A stretch of DNA of 64,000 nt from Nymphaea colorata (GCF_008831285.2 NC_045148.1:9057001-9121000), one strand, 5' to 3'. Shown: positions 15,828 through 27,934, counted from the stretch's first letter. Made by a program: numbers and translations. The notes: a model not told the origin generated them from the sequence alone.

Positions 15828-18800
15828 ATGGAACCTCCCTTCGACGATGAAGGAAAGAGGAGAGATGTAAACGGCAGGAAGGGAAAAGCGGCAGAGCCAT
15901 CGTCATTTTCATCTCCTCCGAAGACAATCGACAAACCAAGATACGATGTCTTCTTAAGCTTTAGGGGGGAGGACACCCGGAAGGGCTTCACCAGCCATCT
16001 CTACAACGCCCTTTGTCAGCGTGGAATCTTCACTTTCATCGACAGTGAGGACTTGGAAAAGGGCGAAAGGATCGAAGAGCTGTTCAATTACATAGAGGCA
16101 TCGAAGATCTTTGTGGCTGTTCTGTCCAAGGGGTACGCCGATTCGAGATGGTGCTTGAGGGAGATCACCAAGATGGTGGAGTGTGGAAGGCTCATCATTC
16201 CCATCTTCTTTGATGTCGAGCCTTGGGATGTTCGAAAACACAGTGGCCCTTTTGAAGCTGCGTTTCAAAAGCACGAGAGTAGCGCGAGAGTAGGGGAAGA
16301 GGATCTGAGAAAGTGGAAGGATGCGTTGGAAAAGATTGGATACATCAGCGGTTACACTTACAGTCTCCAGAATGATACGAATGGGTATGTGGTTAATTTC
16401 TCTCTATTTTTTGTCTGCTCTCAAGCACTATCTCATGCTTCTTGTGTGAATTAGGCGTAACAGTAAGTAACGCCAAAACCCTCAAGGCATTATCTCAAAT
16501 TAATTGCAGAGGCTGTTATTGAGCTGTCTTTTTACATGGTCTAGTAGTTACTTTAGGCACGAATGAAATGATATTTTAAGCAATTAAGCCATAGTGGTGC
16601 TCAGATCTAAAATTACGTTAAAACTTTTAAAAATTTTAAAAATTAAAAATGAGAGGAAAATAAAATAAGTGACAAAATAATAGCATGAATATAAAAAAAT
16701 AAGTAGATTTGTAACAAATAAAAATTAGAAAATAAAAAAACTATTTGGCAATAGAAAAACTGAAAAAATTAATAATGTGAACAAAAAAAAAACGTTAACA
16801 AAAAAAAAGTGTTTTTTGCGTTTCTTCATTTTAACGTTTTCTTTTCAGAAAACTACATTTTTTTATGTTTTAAATGGCAATTTTATGTACCACATTCCTT
16901 TTACTTTTTTTTTTTTTTGAAAAAAAAAACTCTTTTTTTGTGACTATGCAGTCTTATTAAAAATGAACTATGGCGGATCAAGATCCTTATTTTTAAGTGA
17001 AAAAGAACGTTCAAGGCTTGGTGTGTACTTGTCAGTTCCAATTTAGGAACACACTATGTTGCTTAACTATGATTGTGAAATTGCAGGAACGAGGCACATC
17101 TTATACAAAACATTGTGGAACAAATTTCACGCACATTAAATAAAAATGCACGGCCCATCACCGAGCATCTAGTTGGAATGGATTCTCATATTGGCAAAAT
17201 GTACAGGCTGTTAGATCTTACAGCTAAGGAGGTTAAGATGATTGGGATAGTGGGGATGGGAGGCGTCGGAAAGACGACTATTGCCACTGTTGTTTATAAC
17301 AAGCTACTCTCAGATTTTGAGGACTGTAGCTTCATTTCCAATGTCAGGGAAAACTTTAAACAACATAATGGCGGTGTAGCCTTACAACAGAAACTAATCA
17401 AAGACATCTTAAAGGTGAAATGTCCACACGTAACTGACGTCGAACGCGGAAAAAGCTTGTTCGAAGAAAGATTGAGTTCCAAAAAAGTTCTGATAATTTT
17501 GGACGATGCCGACGACAAGGAACAACTCAAAGCATTGGCTGGAAAAAGATATTGGTTTGGTTCAGGAAGTCGGATAATTATCACGTCAAGAAATTCCAGG
17601 GTGTTACTTGAGCATGGCGTAATAGAAGAAGACATCTACAGGCCTGAACTCTTGAATAAGAAGAATTCATTCAAGCTGTTCTACTCATACGCGTTCCGTG
17701 GCGTCCGACCCACAGAAAGTGAGTACGTTGAGTTATCAAAGGAAGTTGTTAAAGCGACTGGTGATCTGCCTTTAGCTCTGACAGTCTTTGGGTCGCTCCT
17801 ATGGGGAAGAAATATAAAACAATGGAAAGAGCTTCTGCAGAAGTTGAGATTAGTTCAAAACACTAATATCGATGAGAGGTTGAGGGTAAGTTATGATGGC
17901 CTTGAAGAAAATGCCAAACAAATATTTCTTGACATTTCATGTTTCTTGATTGGCAAGAAGAAAGAATATGCAAGTTACATGTGGGAAGACTGTGGCTTGT
18001 ATCCGGAAACGGCAATCATTGAGCTTCAGGAAAGGTCGCTCATTAACGTTAATAAGCGTGATGAATTTGAGATGCATGATCTTTTACGTGACATGGGAAG
18101 AGGCATAGTAGCTCAAGAAGGTGAACCTTTGCACCGGAGTAGACTAAGGACCTTGGGTGACTTACTGAAGAGCTTGGCGTATAAGGTCTTCACCTCTCTC
18201 TTTCTCTGCCTGTGAAGTAGACTAAGAACATTCGCAGCACACGTATGCCAAAAGAAAATAGTGGATATTTTTGAAATGATTGCAAAGTAAATGTTTGTTT
18301 GAGTCTTTTCATTTTTTTCAATTTCCTTCGTTTCTATTTTCTGTGGTGCTTTGTCCTCAGGATAAGCCGAGGATGGCGGAAGGCATTGTGGCACTGGGCT
18401 ACACCAAAGGCATTGTGACCAAACGGCTGGGCTACACGAAAGGCATCCTGAACACACCAGCAGTTTTAAGTACTCAAGGTTTTGTTGGTTTCTCTCATCT
18501 TAGGCTTCTCCATTTGTATGGATTTGCATTCAAAGGTCAATCTCTATGTCTTCCTGAGAGACTGAAATGGTTGAGATTGAAGGATTGCAAATTCTCCATC
18601 TCTGTCCTTCATCGCATCTCCAAATGGCTGTCTGGTGCCTCCAACCTTAATGCCATCTCTATCCTTGAACTCATCCATGTGGATGATGTGGATCGAATTC
18701 TGATGGAGATCACCTCATCCAGCAGAAAGGTTGGTTGTTTCCTTATTATTTTCTATCAATGATAGTTCATGCCATCTTTGATGAAAAACACAAAGTCACT

Positions 18801-21494
18801 AATAACTTTTCCTTTCCACCACAGGCCTTCGATTCATTGAAAGTTCTTCATCTCGAATCTTTGGAGATGACCAGGACGCCAGATTTCTCCAAGATGAAAA
18901 TGATTTGCTTGAGGAAGCTGACGCTGAAAAACTGCGAGATGCTAAAGGAAGTTGATGGGTCTATAGGAAGCCTGAAGAGTTTGGTACACTTGGAGGTGTG
19001 TTATTGCCATACTCTGCAACGGCTGCCTGACAGCATATGCAAGCTAATATCTCTTGAGACCCTTATCCTTATCGGTTGTAGGAGGCTTTCTTCTGTGCCT
19101 GAAAAGTTGGGGGACATGAAATCACTGAGGAAGCTTTGGGCTGAGGACACAGGCGTACGTGCAATACCTGACTCAATAGGTGATCTAAGCAACCTGCGTA
19201 CCCTTTCTCTCAATGGAAACTATGACCTCGAAAAGCTACCTGATTCTATGAGGACGCTGGACTCTCTAGAGGAGTTGTACATAAACCATTTTGCAGAGAG
19301 GTTGTGTTACCATTTTGACCACGACACTTTCAATCTAATGAACCTCGACTCAAAACTGCACATTGGATACGCTGAACGCTTCGAGTGGCTCGCTGGATTA
19401 CCGAACTCATCTTTTGAGAAGGTAAAAGAGTTGACAATTAAAGAGCCGCCTTCTTATAGTGGCCGACTGACAATTCAAGATCATTCGATCCAAGAGCTGC
19501 CTCCCTATCTTGGCCGACTGACAAACCTGGAGGCATTGTCCATACGTTGCCCCAAGCTCAGAGCTCTACCCGAGTGGCTTGGACAATTGCTGAAGCTCAA
19601 TTCCTTTGAACTGGAATCTGACAGCTTGGAAGCAATGCCTGTCATGGCTGGAAGGATGTTCGAAAATCTTAGGTCCCTCGAGCTGAACTGTCCGGCACTC
19701 AAGCATGTACCTGACTGGAGCGCATGTGGATGTTCAATGAGAACCTTGAACTTGAGCTACACCAATATTTACAGCTTGCCGTCATCTATAAGAAACCTCG
19801 CTCAACTTCAAGAGCTTCATTTGAAGTCTTGCAAGAACCTTGAGTCTCTTCCTCCGCTCCCCTCTTCTCTACATGTTCTCGATGCTCGATACTGCAACAA
19901 CTTGAGAACTACATCAGACCTTTCAAACTTGATGTCCTTGAAGACATTGAAACTCGGTTGCTGCAGATTGCTCCAGGACTTTTGCGGCCTGGAGAGCATC
20001 GCCCACAACTTGGAGTCGTTAGAATTGCCAGGGCCATGTGGTGGTCTATCGGGGTTCAGCCAGCTTAGTCCTGCCTTCATGACAAGGGTTTTTAAGGTGC
20101 TTTCTAGCTCCTCCAAGCCATGTTAGTTTTGCTGGCTTTCTTTTTATTGTGTGTGTTGTTGCTCTAACTTAATTAATTACTCTGAGAAGGTTCTACTCAT
20201 AGACCAGACATTTTTTTAGACTTGCTCCAACTTGGATGGGGGGAGAGGCGCCTAGGCCATGGCCCCACTCTGGTCAATGAAGAAAAAAAATTTTACATTG
20301 AAAAAACAAATATTTTTTAATCACCCCATGTATTTTTTGAATCTAAATTCAGTTTAGCCCTATCCGAATCTAAAAGTTGGACTGATTGAAGGTGTTATAT
20401 GTATATGATGAAAGTATATTCACAACAAAACAAAAAAGCTTTTGCACTTAGTTAGGCGACAAATATAAAAAATAATGGTATCCAGGTCAAGAATGAAAAA
20501 TTGAATGATCAGCTTGTATTAAGTGAAAATTGAATAATGAACTTGTATTAGGCAAAAAGAATGTTTTTTGGAAAAAATAAGGTCGGTGGAGTATATAGTA
20601 TGGGGTTATGTTTGAGTTGTTAGAATATTGATGAAAGTAGATTAACAACAGCATATGCTTTCTCAAGGGCTAAGAAAATTAGGTCCTGTGGAACCTTCCT
20701 TTTATTCCTTTTAGCAAGCATAAATTGAATAAAGAAAAAATTATGTTTATATAAGAAAATATTATGTAAAAAGTGGGTCATAATTGCGGTCGCTTGGCTG
20801 GGAACCAGCATTATCATCAAAATCATGAAATTTGTATATGGGTGCCAAAGCAATAGTCACAATTCTGGGATGAACCATTCAATTACAAAAAATATAAAAG
20901 CAATAAAAAGTATTCATCGAGGTTTACAAACATAAATTCAAAGGCGCAGTAGTCTCAGTGGTTTTTCCAAGAATTTCGTGGCATTCCTTATTTAATTACT
21001 TTCTTATTTTTCACTTTCCAAAATGTATATCGGTGCCAAAGTAATAATGGCTTACTTTTGTGCTGCTTTGATCCATCCTACAGGAGGCAGCCTTTTCATC
21101 CCTCGAGACATTTTCTGCAACAGGGCTGTATGGAGAAGCGATTCCTTGTCGTCGTTCTGACCATCATCATCAGCGTTTTTGGATCACGTTTCCAAAAGTG
21201 GGAAGAGGAGGGAAACGGCCAACGTGGGTATGGTTTCAATTTCTTGCTTGGCTCCGTGAAGAACAGGAAGGTTCTTTATCTATATCAATCATGGAAGAAG
21301 ATGGCCATGCCGTCTATCAGGGTATTCGTACTTGTACCATAGGGAGTTTGTACTCCTCCATCAGAGGAGAAGAGATTGCTGAGTACTCGAGGGAAGGCTA
21401 TTATCTGAGGATGCAGGTATCGGGACCTACGTCATTCCTGAACGAGATCAGTCGACACCTGTTCAATGTTTATGCAATTGTTCGTTACACTTAG
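15828..21494 (+). CDS. TIR-NBS-LRR immune receptor with C-terminal post-LRR exon (TNL-1)
   Basis: An intracellular NLR receptor that would detect a pathogen effector and signal through TIR NADase activity. Exons are 15828-16384, 17087-18185, 18361-18729, 18825-20096 and 21084-21494, giving 1235 aa. The TIR (about 38-180) has YDVFLSFRGEDTR and SRWCLREI, with the putative catalytic Glu112. NB-ARC has P-loop GMGGVGKTT (242-250, Lys248), kinase-2 LDDADD (324-329, in place of the usual LDDVDD), GSRIIITSRN, GDLPLAL and MHD (515-517). Exon 3 starts the LRR region and exon 4 holds most of it. Exon 4 reads to a stop at 20126 if not spliced, but a donor at AAG|GTGC (20096) joins in phase 0 to an acceptor at 21083. 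The last exon (EAAFSSLETFSATGLYGEAI onward, 136 aa) resembles the post-LRR (C-JID type) exon of TNL-3. The start follows TNL convention and leaves a 37-residue Ser/Pro/Lys-rich leader. Intron 1 contains a short transposon. Uncertain points are the last splice and exon 3, where the usual GTxxxEGI opening is altered. Confidence 0.88.
16590..16948 (+). mobile_element. MITE-like element in TNL-1 intron 1 (copy 1)
   Basis: An AT-rich segment of about 359 bp bounded by CCATAGT and TGACTATG. It shares, in reverse complement, the stretch AAGTAGATTTGTAACAAATA (here near 16700) with the element at 25450-25829. There is no coding capacity. A target-site duplication is not clear. This is a non-autonomous DNA transposon by inference only. 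Confidence 0.5.
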
Positions 21495-22089
21495 TTCGCA
21501 CTTAATTTTATAGGAAAAATTTCAAGATCAGAGATAAAAGTTTGTCGTTAATCAAAATACACCCAACTTTCTTCGTGATGCCTAAAAAGCGCGGTGACGT
21601 TCTCCTGTGGCTCATTTTGGTTTCCATAAATTTATTCCTGTCGAGTTAATTGTCAAATTATCGATTCAAAGATAACAAATAAGTGATCTTGGAAGATAAA
21701 TTCTCTAAGAGCCACCTTTTGGTAGAAAATATCACTTTGGGATATAAAATAGCAAAAACGCTTCTTTTGAAGATAAAAAATTCTTTCGCCGGTGGAGGGA
21801 ACAGTGACACCTTATGAGGGGTACTTTTGTTTTTTATCAAAAAATTAATGTGGGCTGCGCTTTGAAAACTTCTTGTAATTATTCTCTCAAGCATTGAGCA
21901 TTGTTTATATTTTTTTTCTTGTTAAATTAGTAAAATATATATATATATATATGATTTTGTCCCACCAAAGGAACGTGATGCAAAATATGCTTGCCTTTTC
22001 AAGTTTCTCTTGCCTAATTTTCTTACTTAATAAGAAAAGAGTTAGCATTATTTGTAGAGATAAAAAGAGGTTTCATGAGAATTAATGAG
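21495..22089. other. 3' flank of TNL-1
   Basis: Non-coding. It includes a short TA repeat at 21935-21952. Nothing else is supported. Confidence 0.6.
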
Positions 22090-22350
22090 CTTAGATTTTG
22101 TTTCCATTGATGGTAGCACAATCGTTTTCATCAATTCAAGTTCATGATAACCTGTGTCTTTATAATTAGAGTGTTTTTCATTCTTGAAGCAAAACTTTGG
22201 AGTGTTTCTAAACGTTAAAAATGTTTTTATTTTCCTTGAATTTGTAGAAGCTCTTTGAAAAACTTTCCCTACTTATATCATACTGTTCAATTGTTTTTTC
22301 AGATTTATTAAAAAAGCTAGTGATCCCCAAGGAGTTCTACAAGTGCTTCT
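22090..22350. repeat. TNL-1 upstream flank, copy 2 of a direct repeat
   Basis: Counterpart of 14940-15290 with small indels, including an insertion that contains ATACTGTTCAATTG. No TNL coding sequence follows it, so it marks the 5' boundary of a lost neighbouring copy. Confidence 0.7.
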
Positions 22351-22840
22351 TCTAGGCTTTGAATTTTCTTTTTCCTGACGAAAACATACAAAAGGTACCA
22401 TTTTCTCAAATTTTGTTGTACTTGAAATATGAATTCCCGAAACTTTGTACTTAGTAATATTTAATGTTAACAAAATATGTAAAGCTTTAATTTCCTGATC
22501 TGGAGGAGCTTTCTGGATTAATGATTTAAATCTCAATATTCCAATCAAGCATTCATCATCTTTGGGAGCTTCTTTTTCCGATTAGGGAACATGGGTGAGC
22601 GATCGTAGAAACCTGTGTTCAAATGGCGGGTCAAGAAATATTTAATGGGGTTTTTGAAGAATACAAATAACGTTTGGTTATCTTCAGCCTTTTGGTGAGC
22701 GCTACAAATAGTTAATAAAATCACATCCAAGGGTTTCTGCCGAATCAATGAATCTGCAGATTCACTGAATCCGCATGCAGCTCCGCCAGTTCAGTTGGAA
22801 TCACCAACTCATTTTTGCATGTTGGTTTCACTGCCACCTT

Positions 22841-23009
22841 CATTGGGGATTGAAGTGAAACATCCATGAAACCTTCTTTGCCCGTAAGTGATAGAAAATG
22901 CGAAAGTTGTTCAGCTAACTGAGAGGTCCTCCAAGATCTCCACCCCTTACGTCGAGCAACACCTTTTCCATTGGGGCTTGAAGTGAAACATCCATGAAAC
23001 CTTCTTTGC
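22841..23009. repeat. 41-bp direct repeat, two copies 128 bp apart
   Basis: Copies at 22841-22881 and 22969-23009 share CATTGGGG, GAAGTGAAACATCCATGAAA and CCTTCTTTGC with one base difference by eye. On the minus strand an 88-residue open frame spans both copies, each reading about EGFMDVSLQ or its frame-shifted equivalent. I do not recognise the protein; it may be a transposon fragment. Confidence 0.65.
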
Positions 23010-24599
23010 AATGTTGATGGTTTTTGCCGATGTTATTAGAATGAGCTTGAATCAGATGGCAAATTGATTTGCTTCAGTGGCCGATTCAAGTCTACCTTTA
23101 TAACCATTTTAAAGATATTTCAAGAATTTTGTTATTTGTAATTATTTTGTATACAACTTTTTTCGATTTCTTGTATGGATTTTTTAACAATTGTGGCCGG
23201 TTCACGACATGTTCAGATCCAAACGATGTATATGCAAGCCTTGTCCTTTGTCAAATTTGGTCTTGTACATATACATGAAGCTGAAGAACAAGTCTTTGCA
23301 CAAGATGAATATGATTCAGTGGCTTAGGAAGCGTTTGATGACTTTGAATTTTAAATTCAATAACTAAAATTCTAGAAACAAAATTTCACTTCAAACTGGG
23401 ATTGGGATGAAAACTTCAGATCTAGTTTCTCTTTGCGTTTGGTAATATGAAATTTTGATTTCAGAATTCAAAACAACGTGTTTGATAAAACAAGAATTAA
23501 AATTTAAGAATTGATATATTAAAACTATCATAACATGCAACCTAAAAAAGATGAAAAAATTCTTAAATTGTGAATTCGTAATTCCACTCTCCAGGATAGA
23601 ATAACCATTCTGGAATTTTTTTATTCAAAAGCAAACCTGTAGTTTTGGAATCAAAATTCTTGTTTCATAACATAATTCCATTTAATTGAAAATGAAAATT
23701 TTAAGTTTGGAATTCTAGAATTCCGGTCTCATCAAACACCTGCTAATGAAATTTGCTTTGCACAAGAAGATTGCAAACATTTTGACATACCAAAGATACT
23801 TTTGTACATGGCATATAGTTGGACTTCCCATAGCCAAACTTTTTTTTTTTTAAGAAAAAAAAATCCTTTTGAACATGTAGAACAGGTGAATTTTTGGACC
23901 ACGAAGTATGGATTTGCAACCAAACATGCCCTTATAAGTGTCTTCAGTGTATATTGTCATTTTGTTATTATTTTTCTTCAGGCAGCACCGAATTTGGTGC
24001 ACAGGGCAACAACAACGTCATAAGAGCTATGTCTTTACTTACGGTCCTACCCATTTTTCAATAATTTGACAAAGGCATCTTTTTACTTTTTTCATGAAAC
24101 CGATGCAATCTTAAATGCGATTAAAAGGGGACAAATTTTACACCGTGGGTAAAATGGTGGGATTCAACTCACCAAAGTTTTTCCCTCGTGTTTGAGAGAA
24201 AGGATGTCTTCGGATACGTTTAAGCCTTTATTTTTCATGACTACTTCCTAGGGCTGTCTTTGGATTGAATTGAGATTGCATAACCAACTAAAATTCCTTA
24301 AAAAAAAATCAGATACAAAAGAAAAAAATATCTCATAAAGAAATTGGATTGAAATCAAATTTAAGAAATGACATCGTATCTTGTCCGAATCAAATTCAAA
24401 TTTAGCAAATGACATCCTATTGGATTCGGGTTCCAATAAATATCCAGTCCGACTTATACTTGAATTGGGACTGAATTTGAAAGTGCTTTTAACATATCAT
24501 AAAGTGGTTCAGATTCAGATTCGGTTATATATCTAAAAGTCAGATTTAGATTTGGATGCAGAAACAAAGGTTAGATTCAGATTAGATCTGGATTGTGAA
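23010..24599. other. Intergenic, AT-rich repeat debris
   Basis: No supported gene. The part at 24240-24600 is built of degenerate words such as GATTCAGATT and TTTGGATTGAA that also appear near 26.3, 36.8 and 49.3 kb. Confidence 0.5.
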
Positions 24600-25130
24600 T
24601 TTATATATCATTTTCGAAGGAAGAACCTAGGCGGTGGATGAACTCTCCAATAGAGCCTTCCCAACACAACTCTCGTAGAAACTTAAGAATCCTAAGACTA
24701 ACCTTTTGTAACCGTCGATCTTGAAGAAATCCGCCGGAACGAAGATCTCCAAGCTGCCCTGTGAGGATCCGGCCTCTCGACACCCATGGGGTTCAGATGA
24801 AGGTACCAGTATCTTCTTTGCCTTTCCATGGGAAAGTTGATGCGAGGTCAAGAAGCCACTAGTCGCCGGAGCGCCGAGGGAAATCCTTGCCATAGTCCGT
24901 AGGCCGAGTTGGGGAAGGAAGAAGGTAGAAACCGGGGCGAGAGGAGGATGAAGCCTTGGGAAGTTTGGGAGAAGATGATGCCGCTTTCAAGGACGACGCC
25001 GATCACCATGAGGGAGACGAGAGGGAGAGAGCACCACGCGGGAAAGGGAGTGCGAAGGGAGGAAGGGGAACACACCTCGGGTAGAGGAGTGCGAGAGAGA
25101 GAGAGGAGAGCACGAGAGAGGAGAGAGAGT
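24600..25130. other. GC-richer island with gene-like composition, unassigned
   Basis: About 500 bp that are clearly more GC-rich than the surroundings and end in a GA-rich run (25091-25130). On the minus strand the run becomes CT-rich sequence followed by open frames of 60-90 residues (for example 24893-24627 and 25075-24848). This is the pattern of a plant 5' UTR and first exon, or of a retroelement terminal repeat. No domain is recognisable. Confidence 0.35.
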
Positions 25131-25449
25131 AAAACTCCAAAATGAGAATCCGATTTGTTGACATCCTTATAACTTCTTCAATCAATTCCTGGAGGAAAAT
25201 TCACTCGCAGTTGTCTTCTTTTCCTCCTACTTTGCGGGAAGAATGTTAGGCCCATTTAGGTAATTAGATAAAGTTCTTCAAATTGCAATAATACACCATC
25301 CTGGTTCAATTGTCTTCTTCTACCTAATACACAAGGAAACTGCACCCAAGTCGAGAGATACCACTCACCAAAGGTTCTCAATTTTCAAGATTTCTGCTCT
25401 CGCCTATGATATATGTTTCACTTTCCAAAATGCTCGTCATATTTTTTAC

Positions 25450-25829
25450 CATAGTCAGAAAACGCGTTGTTTTTGAAAAAAAAACACGATAAATTAAATG
25501 GCCCGTTTAAAACTTTAAAAAAATGCTCTTTAAAAAAAACATTGAAAACTAAAAGAATGTGTTTTAACGTGTTTTTTCACTTTTTTCATTTTTTTCACTG
25601 TTTTTTTTTTTCATTTTTCATTTTTTATTTGTTGCAAATCTACTTATTTTTTGATGTTTTTGTTATTAGTTTCTCACTTATTTTATTTTTTTCTGTATTT
25701 TTAGTTTTTTTAATTTTTTAAAAAATTACCATACTTTTCTCGTTTTCTTTTTGTTTTTTTAAAGTTCACCATATTATACTCCAAAAAAACCTCACCGTTT
25801 AAAACTCCGAGACATTATTTGTGACTATG
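25450..25829 (-). mobile_element. MITE-like element, copy 2, opposite orientation
   Basis: About 380 bp bounded by inverted CATAGTCA (25450) and TGACTATG (ending 25829). The interior is very AT-rich and is partly the reverse complement of the element in TNL-1 intron 1, sharing for example TATTTGTTGCAAATCTACTT with one base difference. It has no coding capacity. Confidence 0.55.
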
Positions 25830-26654
25830 TTTTCGAAATATGGCAGTTCAATAGTAATGACGTGGCCATGTTACATGTCAAGCACAAGTAAACTAAATTG
25901 GCCTGCCTGCAAGGAAATATGAGCTTTCAAACAATGTTGCAATTGTTATATGTTTAAGTGCAATCACAGCAGTTCAAAATGAACTTTGCTTCATTCCTGG
26001 AGAATTAAGAGGACATTTGATTGGTATAAAGGTCTGGTGGACCCAGTCGATCTGGATTTTCGCCTAAATACATCCCAAATCTCGTCTCTCACGAAAGCAC
26101 TAGTCGAGAGCATGTGCATGGGTATTTTTCTTATTCTTGTTCATATGAAAAAGAAATCGGATTGAAATCCGCACCTTCCACCATTAAGAGGATACTTCCC
26201 CGCTGTAAACCATTCCTGTTACAGTTACGGATGTCAGTGGATTGGATTCTAATAGAACATATGATATTTATTTTTTAATGATATTTATATCTAGATTCGA
26301 ATACGAATTCAGAAAAACCATTTGAACCTAAATTTTAGGTTCATATCCAAACTTGAATTCAAATTTTGAACGGAATTTGACTGATTTTCAAAATGTAAAA
26401 GCATTAGGTCTATGATGTTTGTTTAAAAATAAAATCTATATCTGAATCCAATCGGATATTTGTGTATATCTGAACATTCTTTAAAATCTGAATACGATCT
26501 GTCTTTTTTATGGGATATTAAAATTTTTCCATAACTGATTTTTCTTTTTTGAAACAATTTGGTCAGATAGAAATCAAATACATTGACATCGATAGTAGTT
26601 AGAGGCTCAAAAATTTCTCTCGGACTATATCGTCTCACAAAAAAGAAAAAGATA
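25830..26654. other. Intergenic
   Basis: No gene is supported. It includes degenerate AT-rich repeat words at 26260-26500. Confidence 0.5.
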
Positions 26655-26750
26655 TAAGTTGAGTAAACATCACACCACGCCTGCGAGGTTGCTTTTGCGA
26701 TGAACCTTCGCCAAATTTTTTCAAAAATGTTTAAAATGCTTGTTTAAAAT
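26655..26750 (+). promoter_or_regulatory. Orphan copy of the TNL-1 proximal 5' flank
   Basis: Contains GTTGA, CATCACACCACGCCTGCGAG, AACCTTCGCC and TTTAAAAT in the same order as 15664-15737. Nothing resembling a TIR exon follows within 1.5 kb, so the promoter or 5' UTR piece appears to have lost its gene. Confidence 0.5.
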
Positions 26751-27784
26751 TTATTTCCTAAAACATAAACTCAAATCCAGCAAACACAAAGAGGTTTTAG
26801 AAATATGGATTTTCTTTCCATTTCTTCAATTCCTGCACTAAGTTTACAACTTCTGAATTTTCTTTATGACATCTCTCACTTCACAAGAGTAAATGGTGCA
26901 TTTGACAGGGATTTGTTGCATAATTCATGAAGGGAAGCAAATTTATTAATGTAATAAGAGCCTGATTTTCATCTGGTAGCCTTCATTAAAGGTTGTTTGA
27001 AAGCAGTAACAGTAACAGTGTGTTGCTATTTTATACATTTGCTTGCTTCAAATAATGAGACAGAAACATTTTCTAAACTGTCAAATGAATCTAATCGATT
27101 TTTGGGTAAGTACATAAGATAATAATATAATGTTATTGTTCTCAAGCAGCCCCTTAAAAATTTCTAAGCATTTCAACTAAATTTCGTTGATGAAAATTTT
27201 AAATAGGATAAAATTTAATTACGTGTGTAGTAAGAAATAGAAACACGACAAAACAAAAACTAGGTGTTCCACAATAAAAAGAAAAGATTGGAGCAGCAAG
27301 AGAATTTCCTGATCAATAAAAACATTAAATTTCCATGGGATAGAACCGGCTAATCAAATTAGTATCAGAATCATATGTAAATGGGCAGATAGAAATTTAA
27401 TGAGTTTTTTATTTTAAAACAAATACAAATTTAAAAAAAACCATAAAAATTAGAAAATCAAAAATAAGAAAAAATTCAAAAAATGTAAAACATAAAAAAA
27501 ATTAGTCTGTGTTTGCTTAAGTTATGCCGACCCATAATGCTAACAGCATGCTATCAACATCACTCACCTGATGTGCACATTATCAAATGACAACAGGCAA
27601 GTATGAATACCTGAACCCCAAGTTTCTAAGCCATTGCTCATATTAATAATCTTGGTTGAGTGGTGGAATTCCTTTTGGCATAAAGGAGACAGTGAACTCA
27701 AATGAGGACCATTCTAACAAGTGGAGGAGGCATTGGATGCTGGCGATGAAGGAGGAGAGCCAATAGACAACAGTTATAGCAATT
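26751..27784. other. Intergenic
   Basis: No gene seen. AT-rich with poly-A runs (27420-27500). Confidence 0.55.
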
Positions 27785-27934
27785 AGTGGCGGAGATAGAA
27801 TTTTTTTTATTAGAGGTCTTTAATAATTTAAATTAATTTAAAAATTTAAGAGACACCAATATATAAATAAATAAAAATCTACCAATATATTAATATGTAA
27901 ATATGACAATTTACATGAACATGCCTCCGCCGCC
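27785..27934. mobile_element. Short hAT-like (Tip100-type) non-autonomous element, tentative
   Basis: Starts AGTGGCGGAG and ends CCTCCGCCGCC, an imperfect inverted repeat, around an AT-rich core with CACCAATAT. The GGCGGAG terminus resembles those reported for Tip100-like hAT elements. The assignment rests on this short terminus only. Confidence 0.4.

Noticed and set aside
20097-20126. TNL-1 ending at the stop at 20126 (FKVLSSSSKPC)
   Set aside because: A phase-compatible exon with similarity to the TNL-3 C-terminus follows at 21084, and TNL-3 has a donor at the same place in its own LRR exon.
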